A stretch of 64,000 bases of DNA, taken from Leidyana gryllorum EB-2025a. Lineage: Eukaryota; Apicomplexa. Position 1 is the first letter of the stretch. The number at the start of each line of letters is the position of its first letter. This document shows, one piece after another, positions 54,461 to 64,000 of this stretch. Location of the stretch: contig JBLWGC010000230.1 of NCBI GenBank assembly GCA_048772705.1, forward strand, positions 186,001-250,000, in the 5' to 3' direction. The position numbers and the translations under genes were made by a program. The notes beneath the pieces were generated by a model. It was not told the DNA's origin. It saw nothing but the letters and a program-made list of their open reading frames with translations, and searched no databases.

Positions 54461-57400
54461 TCAATGAGCCGGAAGAGCAATCTCCACACGCTCGCTTCCT
54501 TTGGGAACATTCACGACAATTTGGTTATCGACAACCGACCCGCAGCACCCAGCACCACCTGGCACACAGTTCGGAGCCGGCACACACTCTTTGTCGCTTG
54601 CGGAGACGGTGGGCTGCTTGATGCTACCGACTTCGACCGTGGTAGTCCGACCAGTACCCGGAGAAACGGCGGTAGTGCGCGTATTCATCGTTGCAGGAAC
54701 GGTAGTAGTGGTCTTAGCAGCTCCTGGGGCAGCAGTGGTGGTCGTCCTAGCAGCTCCTGGGGCAACAGTGGTGGTCGTCTTAGCAGTTCCTGGGGCAGCA
54801 CTGGTGGTGGTCTTAGCAGCTCCTGGGGCAGCAGTGGTGGTCGTCTTAGCAGCTCCTGGGGCAGCAGTGGTGGTCGTCTTAGCAGCTCCTGGGGCAGCAG
54901 TGGTGGTGGTCTTAGCAGCTCCTGGGGCAGCAGTGGTGGTGGTCTTAGCAGCTCCTGGGGCAGCAGTGGTGGTCGTCTTAGCAGTTCCTGGGGCAGCACT
55001 GGTGGTGGTGGTCTTAGCAGCTCCTGGGGCAGCACTGGTGGTGGTCTTAGCAGCTCCTGGGGCAGCACTGGTGGTGGTCTTAGCAGCTCCTGGGGCAGCA
55101 GTGGTGGTGGTCTTAGCAGCTCCTGGGGCAGCAGTGGTGGTGGTCTTAGCAGCTCCTGGGGCAGCAGTGGTGGTGGTCTTAGCAGCTCCTGGGGCAACAG
55201 TGGTGGTCGTCTTAGCAGCTCCTGGGGCAACAGTGGTGGTGGTCTTAGCAGCTCCTGGGGCAACAGTGGTGGTGGTCTTAGCAGCTCCTGGGGCAACAGT
55301 GGTGGTCGTCTTAGCAGCTCCTGGGGCAACAGTGGTGGTGGTCTTAGCAGCTCCTGGGGCAGCAGTGGTGGTCGTCTTAGCAGCTCCTGGGGCAGCAGTG
55401 GTGGTCGTCTTAGCAGCTCCTGGGGCAGCAGTGGTGGTCGTCTTAGCAGCTCCTGGGGCAACAGTGGTGGTCGTCTTAGCAGCTCCTGGGGCAGCAGTGG
55501 TGGTCGTCTTAGCAGCTCCTGGGGCAGCAGTGGTGGTGGTCTTAGCAGCTCCTGGGGCAGCACTGGTGGTGGTCTTAGCAGCTCCTGGGGCAGCAGTGGT
55601 GGTGGTCTTAGCAGCTCCTGGGGCAACAGTGGTGGTGGTCTTAGCAGCTCCTGGGGCAACAGTGGTGGTCGTCTTAGCAGCTCCTGGGGCAGCAGTGGTG
55701 GTGGTCTTAGCAGCTCCTGGGGCAGCAGTGGTGGTGGTCTTAGCAGCTCCTGGGGCAGTGGTGGTGGTCTTAGCAGCTCCTGGGGCAGCAGTGGTGGTGG
55801 TCTTAGCAGCTCCTGGGGCAACAGTGGTGGTGGTCTTAGCAGTTCCTGGGGCAGCAGTGGTGGTCGTCTTAGCAGCTCCTGGGGCAGCAGTGGTGGTGGT
55901 CTTAGCAGTTCCTGGGGCAGCAGTGGTGGTCGTCTTAGCAGCTCCTAGGGCAGCAGTGGTGGTCGTCTTAGCAGCTCCTGGGGCAGCAGTGGTGGTCGTC
56001 TTAGCAGCTCCTGGGGCAGCACTGGTGGTGGTCTTAGCAGCTCCTGGGGCAGCAGTGGTGGTGGTCTTAGCAGCTCCTGGGGCAGCAGTGGTGGTGGTCT
56101 TAGCAGCTCCTGGGGCAACAGTGGTGGTGGTCTTAGCAGTTCCTGGGGCAGCAGTGGTGGTCGTCTTAGCAGCTCCTAGGGCAGCAGTGGTGGTCGTCTT
56201 AGCAGCTCCTGGGGCAGCAGTGGTGGTCGTCTTAGCAGCTCCTGGGGCAACAGTGGTGGTCGTCTTAGCAGCTCCTGGGGCAACAGTGGTGGTCGTCTTA
56301 GCAGCTCCTGGGGCAACAGTGGTGGTCGTCTTAGCAGCTCCTGGGGCAGCAGTGGTGGTCGTCTTAGCAGCTCCTGGGGCAGCAGTGGTGGTCGTCCTAG
56401 CAGCTCCTGGGGCAACAGTGGTGGTCGTCTTAGCAGCTCCTGGGGCAGCAGTGGTGGTCGTCTTAGCAGCTCCTGGGGCAGCACTGGTGGTGGTCTTAGC
56501 AGCTCCTGGGGCAGCAGTGGTGGTGGTCTTAGCAGCTCCTGGGGCAGCAGTGGTGGTGGTCTTAGCAGCTCCTGGGGCAGCAGTGGTGGTGGTCTTAGCA
56601 GCTCCTGGGGCAACAGTGGTGGTCGTCTTAGCAGCTCCTGGGGCAACAGTGGTGGTGGTCTTAGCAGCTCCTGGGGCAGCAGTGGTGGTGGTCTTAGCAG
56701 CTCCTGGGGCAACAGTGGTGGTCGTCTTAGCAGCTCCTGGGGCAGCAGTGGTGGTGGTCTTAGCAGCTCCTGGGGCAGCAGTGGTGGTCGTCTTAGCAGC
56801 TCCTGGGGCAGCAGTGGTGGTCGTCTTAGCAGCTCCTGGGGCAGCAGTGGTGGTCGTCTTAGCAGCTCCTGGGGCAACAGTGGTGGTCGTCTTAGCAGCT
56901 CCTGGGGCAGCAGTGGTGGTCGTCTTAGCAGCTCCTGGGGCAGCAGTGGTGGTCGTCTTAGCAGCTCCTGGGGCAGCAGTGGTGGTGGTCTTAGCAGCTC
57001 CTGGGGCAACAGTGGTGGTCGTCTTAGCAGCTCCTGGGGCAACAGTGGTGGTCGTCTTAGCAGCTCCTGGGGCAGCAGTGGTGGTCGTCTTAGCAGTTCC
57101 TGGGGCAGCAGTGGTGGTGGTCTTAGCAGCTCCTGGGGCAGCAGTGGTGGTGGTCTTAGCAGCTCCTGGGGCAGCAGTGGTGGTGGTCTTAGCAGCTCCT
57201 GGGGCAGCAGTGGTGGTGGTCTTAGCAGCTCCTGGGGCAACAGTGGTGGTGGTCTTAGCAGTTCCTGGGGCAGCAGTGGTGGTCGTCTTAGCAGCTCCTA
57301 GGGCAGCAGTGGTGGTCGTCTTAGCAGCTCCTGGGGCAGCAGTGGTGGTCGTCTTAGCAGCTCCTGGGGCAACAGTGGTGGTCGTCTTAGCAGCTCCTGG

Positions 57401-58741
57401 GGCAACAGTGGTGGTCGTCTTAGCAGCTCCTGGGGCAGCAGTGGTGGTCGTCTTAGCAGTTCCTGGGGCAGCAGTGGTGGTGGTCTTAGCAGCTCCTGGG
57501 GCAGCAGTGGTGGTGGTCTTAGCAGCTCCTGGGGCAGCACTGGTGGTGGTCTTAGCAGCTCCTGGGGCAGCAGTGGTGGTGGTCTTAGCAGCTCCTGGGG
57601 CAGCAGTGGTGGTGGTCTTAGCAGCTCCTGGGGCAACAGTGGTGGTGGTCTTAGCAGTTCCTGGGGCAGCAGTGGTGGTCGTCTTAGCAGCTCCTAGGGC
57701 AGCAGTGGTGGTCGTCTTAGCAGCTCCTGGGGCAGCACTGGTGGTGGTCTTAGCAGCTCCTGGGGCAGCAGTGGTGGTCGTCTTAGCAGCTCCTGGGGCA
57801 GCAGTGGTGGTGGTCAGTCTCGGATCGACCACCGGGGTAGTGGTGGTTCGGGTGGTAGTCGGCATGGTGGTGGTCGTGGTCGGTTCTTCAGTGGTGGTAG
57901 TGTCTTCGCACGATACAGTAGAGATTCGATTCATGATATCAATGACAACATCAGCCAAGTTCGCAGAGTTATCGCTAAGTTGGTGCACAAACCACTCCGG
58001 TTGTTTTAGCACATCGCGGTTAACCCATTGCCAGGCACCGAGTGCACCTTTATCGCGAGAGTCAGGTTTGATAAGAAAGATTACAGAAGTTTGCGTCTTG
58101 TCGAGCGCATCGGCTACCTGGATGTAAGAAGGATAGTCGAAGGAAGAGCAGAATTCATCAAATCTGTCCTGCCATATAGTCCCGGGGTTGGCGGGCAATT
58201 GCGGGACTTCATTCGGATGCTTAGCCATGTCTCCAGCCATATGGGGCGAAGCATCAGTAACAAGGACCACTATACGGGCAGCAGATTTGGTGGAGTCAAT
58301 TGCAGAGTCGGAAGCGAATGGCCTCCAGCCTACTCTTGCATCAAGTGCTACGTTGATGAGAGCTTGATAAGAGTCTTCGGGAAGATCACCTCCAGCAGAA
58401 GCATATAGTTGAGAATAAGCGGCGCGAAAGGCTGTGTTGTCATCGGCCAAGGGGCCAGCAAGTCTGTAACAATAGTCGTATTCTGGGTAGCCGAGCGGGA
58501 GGAAGGGCTTGTCCTTGAACTCAGCGACGCCAAAGCGACTGTACGGAAATAGTTTGTTGATAGAGTCGAATATGTCGAAAGCTTGATTAGTTACAATTTG
58601 GAGATCCTGTTCGAAAGTCTGAGTAGTGTCTTGTAAGAAGACGACGTCGATTCCCTGGCGGCAGTTTGCGCCATTGGCGTGATGCCACGACTCTGCCGTG
58701 ACGGTACCAAAAAGGAGGCCAACAAGAGAGATCTGACGCAT
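54461..58741 (-). CDS. VWA-domain surface protein with a giant Thr/Ala/Pro repeat
   Basis: 1426 residues, single exon. The signal peptide MRQISLVGLLFGTVTAES is followed by a VWA/integrin-I-like domain to about residue 290: GIDVVFLQDTTQTFEQDLQI (a DxTxT variant of the MIDAS motif), FPYSRFGVAEFKDKPF, GGDLPEDSYQALINVAL, ARIVVLVTDASPHM. A Thr/Pro hinge leads into about 94 copies of an 11-residue unit, TTTTAAPGAAK, with variants (V for A, T for A, S for T). The end has CVPAPNCVPGGAGCC and a hydrophobic stretch. No clear membrane anchor. The repeat should be heavily O-glycosylated. The layout (VWA plus mucin-like stalk) recalls adhesins. An upstream in-frame Met at 58888 would lack a signal peptide. 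Confidence 0.88.
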   Translation of the reverse strand: MRQISLVGLLFGTVTAESWHHANGANCRQGIDVVFLQDTTQTFEQDLQIVTNQAFDIFDSINKLFPYSRFGVAEFKDKPFLPLGYPEYDYCYRLAGPLADDNTAFRAAYSQLYASAGGDLPEDSYQALINVALDARVGWRPFASDSAIDSTKSAARIVVLVTDASPHMAGDMAKHPNEVPQLPANPGTIWQDRFDEFCSSFDYPSYIQVADALDKTQTSVIFLIKPDSRDKGALGAWQWVNRDVLKQPEWFVHQLSDNSANLADVVIDIMNRISTVSCEDTTTTEEPTTTTTMPTTTRTTTTPVVDPRLTTTTAAPGAAKTTTTAAPGAAKTTTSAAPGAAKTTTTAALGAAKTTTTAAPGTAKTTTTVAPGAAKTTTTAAPGAAKTTTTAAPGAAKTTTSAAPGAAKTTTTAAPGAAKTTTTAAPGTAKTTTTAAPGAAKTTTTVAPGAAKTTTTVAPGAAKTTTTAAPGAAKTTTTAALGAAKTTTTAAPGTAKTTTTVAPGAAKTTTTAAPGAAKTTTTAAPGAAKTTTTAAPGAAKTTTTAAPGTAKTTTTAAPGAAKTTTTVAPGAAKTTTTVAPGAAKTTTTAAPGAAKTTTTAAPGAAKTTTTAAPGAAKTTTTVAPGAAKTTTTAAPGAAKTTTTAAPGAAKTTTTAAPGAAKTTTTAAPGAAKTTTTVAPGAAKTTTTAAPGAAKTTTTVAPGAAKTTTTVAPGAAKTTTTAAPGAAKTTTTAAPGAAKTTTTAAPGAAKTTTSAAPGAAKTTTTAAPGAAKTTTTVAPGAARTTTTAAPGAAKTTTTAAPGAAKTTTTVAPGAAKTTTTVAPGAAKTTTTVAPGAAKTTTTAAPGAAKTTTTAALGAAKTTTTAAPGTAKTTTTVAPGAAKTTTTAAPGAAKTTTTAAPGAAKTTTSAAPGAAKTTTTAAPGAAKTTTTAALGAAKTTTTAAPGTAKTTTTAAPGAAKTTTTAAPGTAKTTTTVAPGAAKTTTTAAPGAAKTTTTAPGAAKTTTTAAPGAAKTTTTAAPGAAKTTTTVAPGAAKTTTTVAPGAAKTTTTAAPGAAKTTTSAAPGAAKTTTTAAPGAAKTTTTAAPGAAKTTTTVAPGAAKTTTTAAPGAAKTTTTAAPGAAKTTTTAAPGAAKTTTTVAPGAAKTTTTVAPGAAKTTTTVAPGAAKTTTTVAPGAAKTTTTVAPGAAKTTTTAAPGAAKTTTTAAPGAAKTTTTAAPGAAKTTTSAAPGAAKTTTSAAPGAAKTTTTSAAPGTAKTTTTAAPGAAKTTTTAAPGAAKTTTTAAPGAAKTTTTAAPGAAKTTTTAAPGAAKTTTSAAPGTAKTTTTVAPGAARTTTTAAPGAAKTTTTVPATMNTRTTAVSPGTGRTTTVEVGSIKQPTVSASDKECVPAPNCVPGGAGCCGSVVDNQIVVNVPKGSERVEIALPAH
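54712..57814. repeat. Tandem array, 33-bp period, about 94 units
   Basis: The plus-strand unit reads CTTAGCAGCTCCTGGGGCAG followed by CAGTGGTGGTCGT. Variants affect a few positions (CAA for CAG; CGT/GGT; TTC for CTC; TAG for TGG). One unit is 30 bp (near 55745) and at least one 36 bp (near 55000). A block reading LGAAK-PGTAK-TVAPG recurs about four times, so segments of many units have been copied. Confidence 0.95.
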
Positions 58742-59021
58742 TGGATAAGCAAAAAGAGGAGAGGAGAGGAGAGGAGAGAAGGTGAGGGGGTGAGAGTTAA
58801 GTGACAAGGGTACAGAAGAAAAAGCCCTGCTGGGGGGGAAACGCCGTCTCCGTCTCCTTCGCACACCAAATCGTCCCGTCACACCCACACATCCTCAACG
58901 GAGTGTGACGCGGCACACGACCACTCAGTGGCACCGCCTTTTTTTCTTAAAGCACAGTGGTGCATATCAGCTGCTGTGTAGAAGTGCCGGTGGGCCGCAT
59001 TTTCAGTCTTCTGGAGGCACG

Positions 59022-59857
59022 ATGGCCGTGAATCTTCCAGCAAGCATTCCGGCTGATAGCTGTTTGATTGTTGCACTACGTCACGGTCAAACCGACTGGA
59101 ACCTTGAGGGCAGAATCCAAGGGCAGCTGGACATAGATCTGAATTCGACTGGAGAAAAGCAATGCGAGGCAGGAGCGGAGGCTTTGAAGGTGTTGGGATT
59201 CTCGGCAGACAGTTTTGCAGCTGTGTTCAGCAGTCCACTGAAGCGTGCCACCCGCTCGGCTGAGGTGGTGGTGCGCAAGTTGAATATTGATCATCCAATC
59301 CAAGTCCACCCGGGACTGCGCGAATGGCACGCGGGATCGCTTCAGGGAAAGCTCACAGAGGATATCCAGTCCGATATGCCACAAGTCTTCCAGCATTGGG
59401 CTGGACGAATGGACATCGACTATGATTTTGTGGGTGGTGAGTCGATCCGAAAGCGGTAAGTGTGGAGAAGCTGTCTGTTCGTGTATACTTTGGACACAGA
59501 GCTGCTCGAATGGAGGCAGCAATCAAAGAGATTGCGCGTGCGTATAAGGGCAAAGCGGTACTGGTGGTTACGCATGCCGGTGTGCTGAGTGACCTGTTCA
59601 GACTGTCCAGGTGAGAGTATGCGGCATCTCTTTGCTTCACAATGTGTGAGGACAGTGGGCTGAGTCTGGCCGGGTTGTTGGCGGTGCCCAAGGAGAACGG
59701 TGGCATTCACATTTTCCAATATTCAGCACCTGAGGGAGCCGAGGAGTCGATCAATTGTCTGTATTGGGCTGGATACGATCTCGACCAGTTAGTCAATCAG
59801 CCTCTTCTTCAGCTTACAGAACAGGAAAGGAAAGGCGGGGGGCTGGATATAGTGTGA
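59022..59857 (+). CDS. Histidine phosphatase (phosphoglycerate mutase family)
   Basis: 248 residues in exons 59022-59455, 59500-59610 and 59656-59857; introns 44 and 45 nt. Catalytic motifs: VALRHGQTDWNLEGRIQGQ (RHG with the phospho-His), SSPLKRATRSAE (second Arg), REWHAGSLQGK (Glu), VLVVTHAGVLSDLFR (second His). The GRIQGQLDIDLNSTGE stretch is typical of cofactor-dependent phosphoglycerate mutase-like and fructose-2,6-bisphosphatase-like enzymes. Substrate cannot be set from sequence. The acceptor at 59655 was chosen because it alone keeps the frame. The stop lies 15 bp from the convergent acetyl-CoA carboxylase stop. Confidence 0.9.
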
Positions 59858-59872
59858 ACCAAAAACAAGAGC

Positions 59873-62800
59873 TCATCCTATCCTAGCTGACATTGTGATT
59901 CGCTCGAGTGCCGCCTGCTGACGGTCAGATGAAGTAGTCTTGAGAGCTCCCCTCGACCCTCCATCTACATTCATTCGCGGAAGGGCCGCAGCGTCTGATA
60001 ATACTTCCCGAAATGAATGAAGAGAACATTCCACCTCACCGTTCTCATATGATCGAAGAATCTCCATCAACCGATCATGGGAGGCCTGGTCGAGGTTCAG
60101 CAACCCCTCAGCCACCGCGTTGACAGACTCCTTACAAAAGTCCGATACGCTCTCTCTCAGGTACTGAGTTCTGAGTGAATGCAACCGGCGAGAGATCTCC
60201 TGTATGCTATGACATGCCCACTGGACAAACTGTTGAGAATTCTCCACGCCTGAGGTGACAAGTGGACATTCAACCCACACCCACACACACAACACTTACT
60301 GTGCCCAGACTCTGAAGCCCATCTGTATATGAGTTTTTGCGCTTGTGCCAATGTCAACTTGGGGTTGTGTTTCACTGCTTCGTTACGCAAATTGAAGAGG
60401 ATCAATTGCCGTCTCAGTCGCCAATAGAAAAACTGCCTCGCCTTATCCCATCCAACCACATCGTGTATCGCGTGCTTCTTCTTCATCCGTACGGGTGTGT
60501 CATGCAAATCGGCAAAATGCACAGCCACCTGACAGTGACGCATCACACCCCACTCGATCTCCCACCTCCGTCCACTCACCTGTTTGAAAATGGGTAACAA
60601 CTCTGTCAGCCGGGCGTCCTTTCGCTCTTTCAGCGCTTGTCGGCGCCCGTCATCCAAGGGTACTCCCTCATCGGCCAGTTTCGCGTCCTCTCGGGTGAGA
60701 CGTCGCAACTCGGGGTCGCTACGTGTAGCAGCCTCACGGAGGGCCTTCTCTCTGAACTTAATCTCCACCGTTCCACTCGGCTCCAGGACACCTCCGCGCG
60801 AATCGGGATCGGCGAACATTTCCATAAAGTCAGAGTTGATCCGCGGATCAACCACGACCCAAGCTCCACCTCTCAGCTCCGCTTTCGGTGGTATGTATAC
60901 GAAACACGGCTGTTTAAAGTCAACGAGTGCATCAACAATCATTGACCCAAACTTGAGTACTTCGTAAAACATATCACGTTGCCCTCCACTGAAGCCTCGC
61001 CAGTTAGCGAAGATTATTAATGGAATCTCCTCCCGATTGAAGTCGTTGATGGCTTGAGCAGTTTTATAGGCGGATTCTGGGAACCACACCTGACCGGCTC
61101 TGTTGAACTTCACCTCGGAGGTGAGGGGCATTGCGGGATCGGCAGGAAGAACCATCTCTGTAACCCGTGTCTCCACACTAATCACTCCCACAGGGATACC
61201 ACCCAGACGGCCTCGTCCGACGATAACACTCTTGGCCCATTCAGCCATCACTTCCTTGAAAGACCCGCGGTCAAGAATTCCACCAAGCCACGTTCCGTTC
61301 TGGTCACAACACCCAGTGAGCATCAGTCGTGGATCTTCAGTACTGCTGCTTGGACGATACTCCACTCTCCGACTGATCGGATCAGAGGGGTCGATCATGA
61401 CTGGAAGAGGACCCTCCCGATGCTCCGGCACGAAGCTCAGCCACTCAAGAATCCGTTCGCAGCCTTCCAGATCTGATTCCACGATAAGATGTGACACTCC
61501 GTTACAGTGCATCACGTCTATGCCTCCGATCTCGTCGTTGGATGTGTAGACCTGTCTGCCTATCAGTCGGTTGAGCGGCTGATAGCCCGTCAACAAGATT
61601 GGGGCTCCTGTGGACTTTTGGATTACGCGATGGCCCAGACGTGTGAGGTAAGCGCCGATACCCACAGTACGCCCAGTTACATATGTCAGAGTCATATTCG
61701 ATTGGTACGCACGAGAGGTTTCCCCAGCGATCGCTCCACTCCCACAGAGGTTTTCAACTCCCAATCCAATTTGATTCCCAATGATGTCCAGGATTTTATA
61801 CACCTTACCCTCGGTGGGGTGAGGTACGGCCTCTGCGACCACAGAGTCGGTAGAATGGAGCCTTCTGTAATCTTGTTCAGTCAAATAGAGGTATTTGAAG
61901 CCTCTGAAGCGAGAGAAAATGAGAGCGCTGCGACCCGTACTTACTTGGTGGGATTCTCTGGATCGATCCACTCAACTTTGAATGCACTCTGAACTTCGGT
62001 GGCGAGCCCCATACGCGCCCCGGAGTTGACAGCTATATATACTCGTGGAATTCCCTGGAGGCGTGCGAGTTCGGACGCTCGCTGGAAGAGTAAGTCCTCC
62101 TGGACCCCAAATGTCCCCATCAAATAAGTAACATCATTCCCTATGAGGACGATGCGCCGACCTTTTGGGAACTCTGGAGTTCGCAGTAATACTCTCCAGG
62201 CGACCTGTGGTGAATCAATAATTGGAGAACTCTCTGCTCTCACCCGTAGACTCACCATTCCGCATTCGTTTTGGCCGGGACCGCGAATGATCTCAACAAA
62301 GTCTCCATTTTTATTCAGCGCGAGTTCGACTGCCTCCACTACGCTGTCTGGAACGAGCGTAGTGGTGTTGGGAAGAAGAGATAGTTGTTCAGCATCACGA
62401 TCCAAGCGCGTGCGAACAGGAACCTCTTCTCGCTGATCTTCTCCAGCGCCGAATAAGTATTTTGGACAGGTCCTCCACAGATTGCGGACCGCAACCTCCA
62501 ATAGATCCTGCGACATCCGCAGTGTGAGAGAGCGCATTTTGAAGGTGACTTACAATAAAGTCATATATATACAACGTTTGTAGAGCCGCTGCCTGTGCTC
62601 GTTTGGATTCTAACGGGCCCGCCCATGGATGAGGAGTGTCCACAGGTTTTCCGTCGTAGTCGTTCAAGTCTCTCGACTCCCTCGAAGACTGGTTGGGGTC
62701 ACCGACGACCGGGATCGGTGTGGGATCTCCCGGCTTCTTGGCCGCAGTTTGTGGAGGTGGACCACTCATGGGAGACGGCAAGGGTAAGCCGGGAGCAATA

Positions 62801-64000
62801 GGTTTGTTAAAGTCAGCAGTGCTCGAGGTAGACGACTTGAGAACGAGGGTGGACAGAGAGTCACGCGAGTCGAGGGCGGCGAAGACTCTTTCCCCTGTTG
62901 AAGGGTTCTGAATCTCCACAAATCGTCGAGATCGTAGAGTTTGGCCAGTTGGGTTGTCCAGAATTATACGATATGGATATACACCTTCGGTAAGACTCGG
63001 TGATGTCTGCATGCCAAGTATCTGCCATCCTCGTGTTTTGAACCGGATCTCAATTACACTCGCGCCGAGCTTCTGGATACGTTTACTGTACCGTTCATAG
63101 AGTTCGCGGGCAATCTGATCTGCTGCACTCGGGGTGAGCTTCATGACATCAGTCATTTGCGAGGAGATCTCGGTCGGAGCGCCCACACTCGGGCTAGCCT
63201 TGGTGGCCGTTCCTGGGCAAACCATCAACCTCTTTGGGTTGGCAGCCTCTTGCGGAATGTAAACCACTGTCATCAGGATGTGATGATTGGCGATAGGCCG
63301 CGAAGTGGAAGTAGGCCCCTCGCGCAGAGACAACTCCAACGCGTTCAAACCGTTGACAAAGCATCTGCCGGCAAAAGTAGAGAGGCACGCTGACACAACG
63401 AGAGCTCACCTTTCTTGCTCGAATAGCCCGATTTCTGACGTCGGAGGCTCTGTCAAGTTGGTGCAGATCCGCACGAAGAAGCGAGCAGTCGGTTTTTCGG
63501 ACTTCATTCGTTGTTTCGGAATCGCTTCAAAGAGATGTACGTTGGGGGCGCTGGTAGGATGTTTGGTGACGTAAAAGTTCCTCAGTCTGCGTAATTCCAG
63601 ATACTGAAATAAAGGAATCTCGCAATGCCGCAACAGAGGCTCCTCTACGTATTCAGCCTTCTCGTCTGGTGCGACTGTCGATATGGCACCGACACGAGCC
63701 GAAGTCCCGAGGCTGTCTGTAGTGAGACGGCCGGGAGTATTGTTGTCCAACAAGTCCGTTGTCAAGTTATTGTACGGCAGCGACTTGACGTTCCTGAGAC
63801 AGCCGACGATAGCTCGATGGGCGGGAATTGTGTGTGAGCTCACCTAAAGTAAAAGCACTTCAATCCCGAGACTTCCAGCGGCAGAAAGTCGAATCCACGC
63901 ATTGAAGATCTGCTTGAAGTCCCCCGTCGGCCAACTTGCAGTGTCGCAGACACTGGCAACTCGGCAGTGGTGACAGAATGGTCGGCTCCAAGGAACGCGA
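59873..64000 (-). CDS. ACC1: Eukaryotic multidomain acetyl-CoA carboxylase, C-terminal half
   Basis: Partial; the 5' part lies beyond the right edge. Visible exons, complement(59873-60249, 60300-60528, 60580-61903, 61945-62507, 62554-63364, 63410-63793, 63844-64000), encode the end of the central region and the whole carboxyltransferase: LFQYLELRRLRNFYVT, YIYDFIDLLEVAV, RIVLIGNDVTYLMGTFGVQE, VYIAVNSGARMGLATEV, PTKGFKYLYLTEQDY, GRTVGIGAYLTRLGHRVIQK, NRLIGRQVYTSNDEIGG, FANWRGFSGGQRDMFYEVLK, YIPPKAELRGGAWVVVDPRI. It uses acetyl-CoA and biotin-bound CO2 to make malonyl-CoA for fatty acid synthesis, the feedstock for the DGAT1 enzyme at 12-14.6 kb. Cytosolic or plastid form cannot be told without the N-terminus. 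Confidence 0.97.

Noticed and set aside
54712-57814. CRISPR-like array
   Set aside because: Units are directly adjacent with no unique spacers, and they encode protein. It is a tandem coding repeat.
54501-58127. 1208-codon plus-strand reading frame (Val/Ala/Pro-rich) and other long frames across the array
   Set aside because: It is the antisense of the TTTTAAPGAAK array. The frame is open only because the 33-bp unit lacks stops, it has no signal peptide or fold, and it runs through the VWA domain in antisense without splice logic.
1-64000. tRNA, rRNA, transposons, LTR or other virus-like elements
   Set aside because: I looked for cloverleaf arms, A/B boxes, terminal repeats, and transposase, reverse transcriptase or integrase motifs on both strands and found none that I could support.

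Overview
The window looks like a gene-dense nuclear segment of an alveolate protist. A perkinsid (Perkinsus-like) genome is the best guess. The evidence is about 50% GC, almost every gene split by very short GT-AG introns (mostly 39-60 nt), a CPW-WPC domain protein (a family known from alveolates), and spacers so short that neighbouring genes nearly touch. The species is an inference; no rRNA, tRNA or organelle marker is present. I rebuilt 29 complete protein genes, 2 partial genes at the window edges and 1 uncertain ORF, mostly by matching reading frames across intron junctions. All joined CDS lengths quoted are divisible by three.

Left part (1-26 kb): the 3' end of a mitochondrial-type HSP70; a large unrecognised RGG protein; ANP32; a golgin-84-like tail-anchored golgin; KIN17; a GRIP-domain golgin; a DGAT1-type acyltransferase; TMCO1; a CPW-WPC protein; a coiled-coil protein; a plasma-membrane-type Ca2+ ATPase with a Cys-rich insert and an ambiguous C-terminus; a SNIP1/DAWDLE FHA protein; and a five-pass membrane protein with cytosolic ankyrin repeats.

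Middle part (26-44 kb): a run of predicted secretory-route proteins (a 1368-residue subtilase, a Cys-rich protein, a membrane-anchored M14 carboxypeptidase, a mucin-like protein), then a Pcf11-like zinc-finger protein, the KAE1/OSGEP tRNA t6A protein with one unusually long intron, an unrecognised 324-residue protein, and a second Cys-rich secreted protein.

Right part (44-64 kb): a PPR protein, a PUB-domain protein with a phosphatase-like region lacking its cysteine, ribosomal protein uL6, a RING1-like protein, two small unrecognised proteins, RanBP1, a VWA-domain surface protein with about 94 copies of a 33-bp Thr/Ala/Pro repeat, a histidine phosphatase, and the carboxyl-transferase half of a eukaryotic multidomain acetyl-CoA carboxylase running off the right edge.

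Recurrent themes are near-touching or overlapping 3' ends of convergent genes (12, 12, 15, 24 bp; one 59-bp coding overlap), divergent start codons 14-69 bp apart, and head-to-tail spacers as short as 22 bp. No transposon, viral element, CRISPR array or tRNA was seen.
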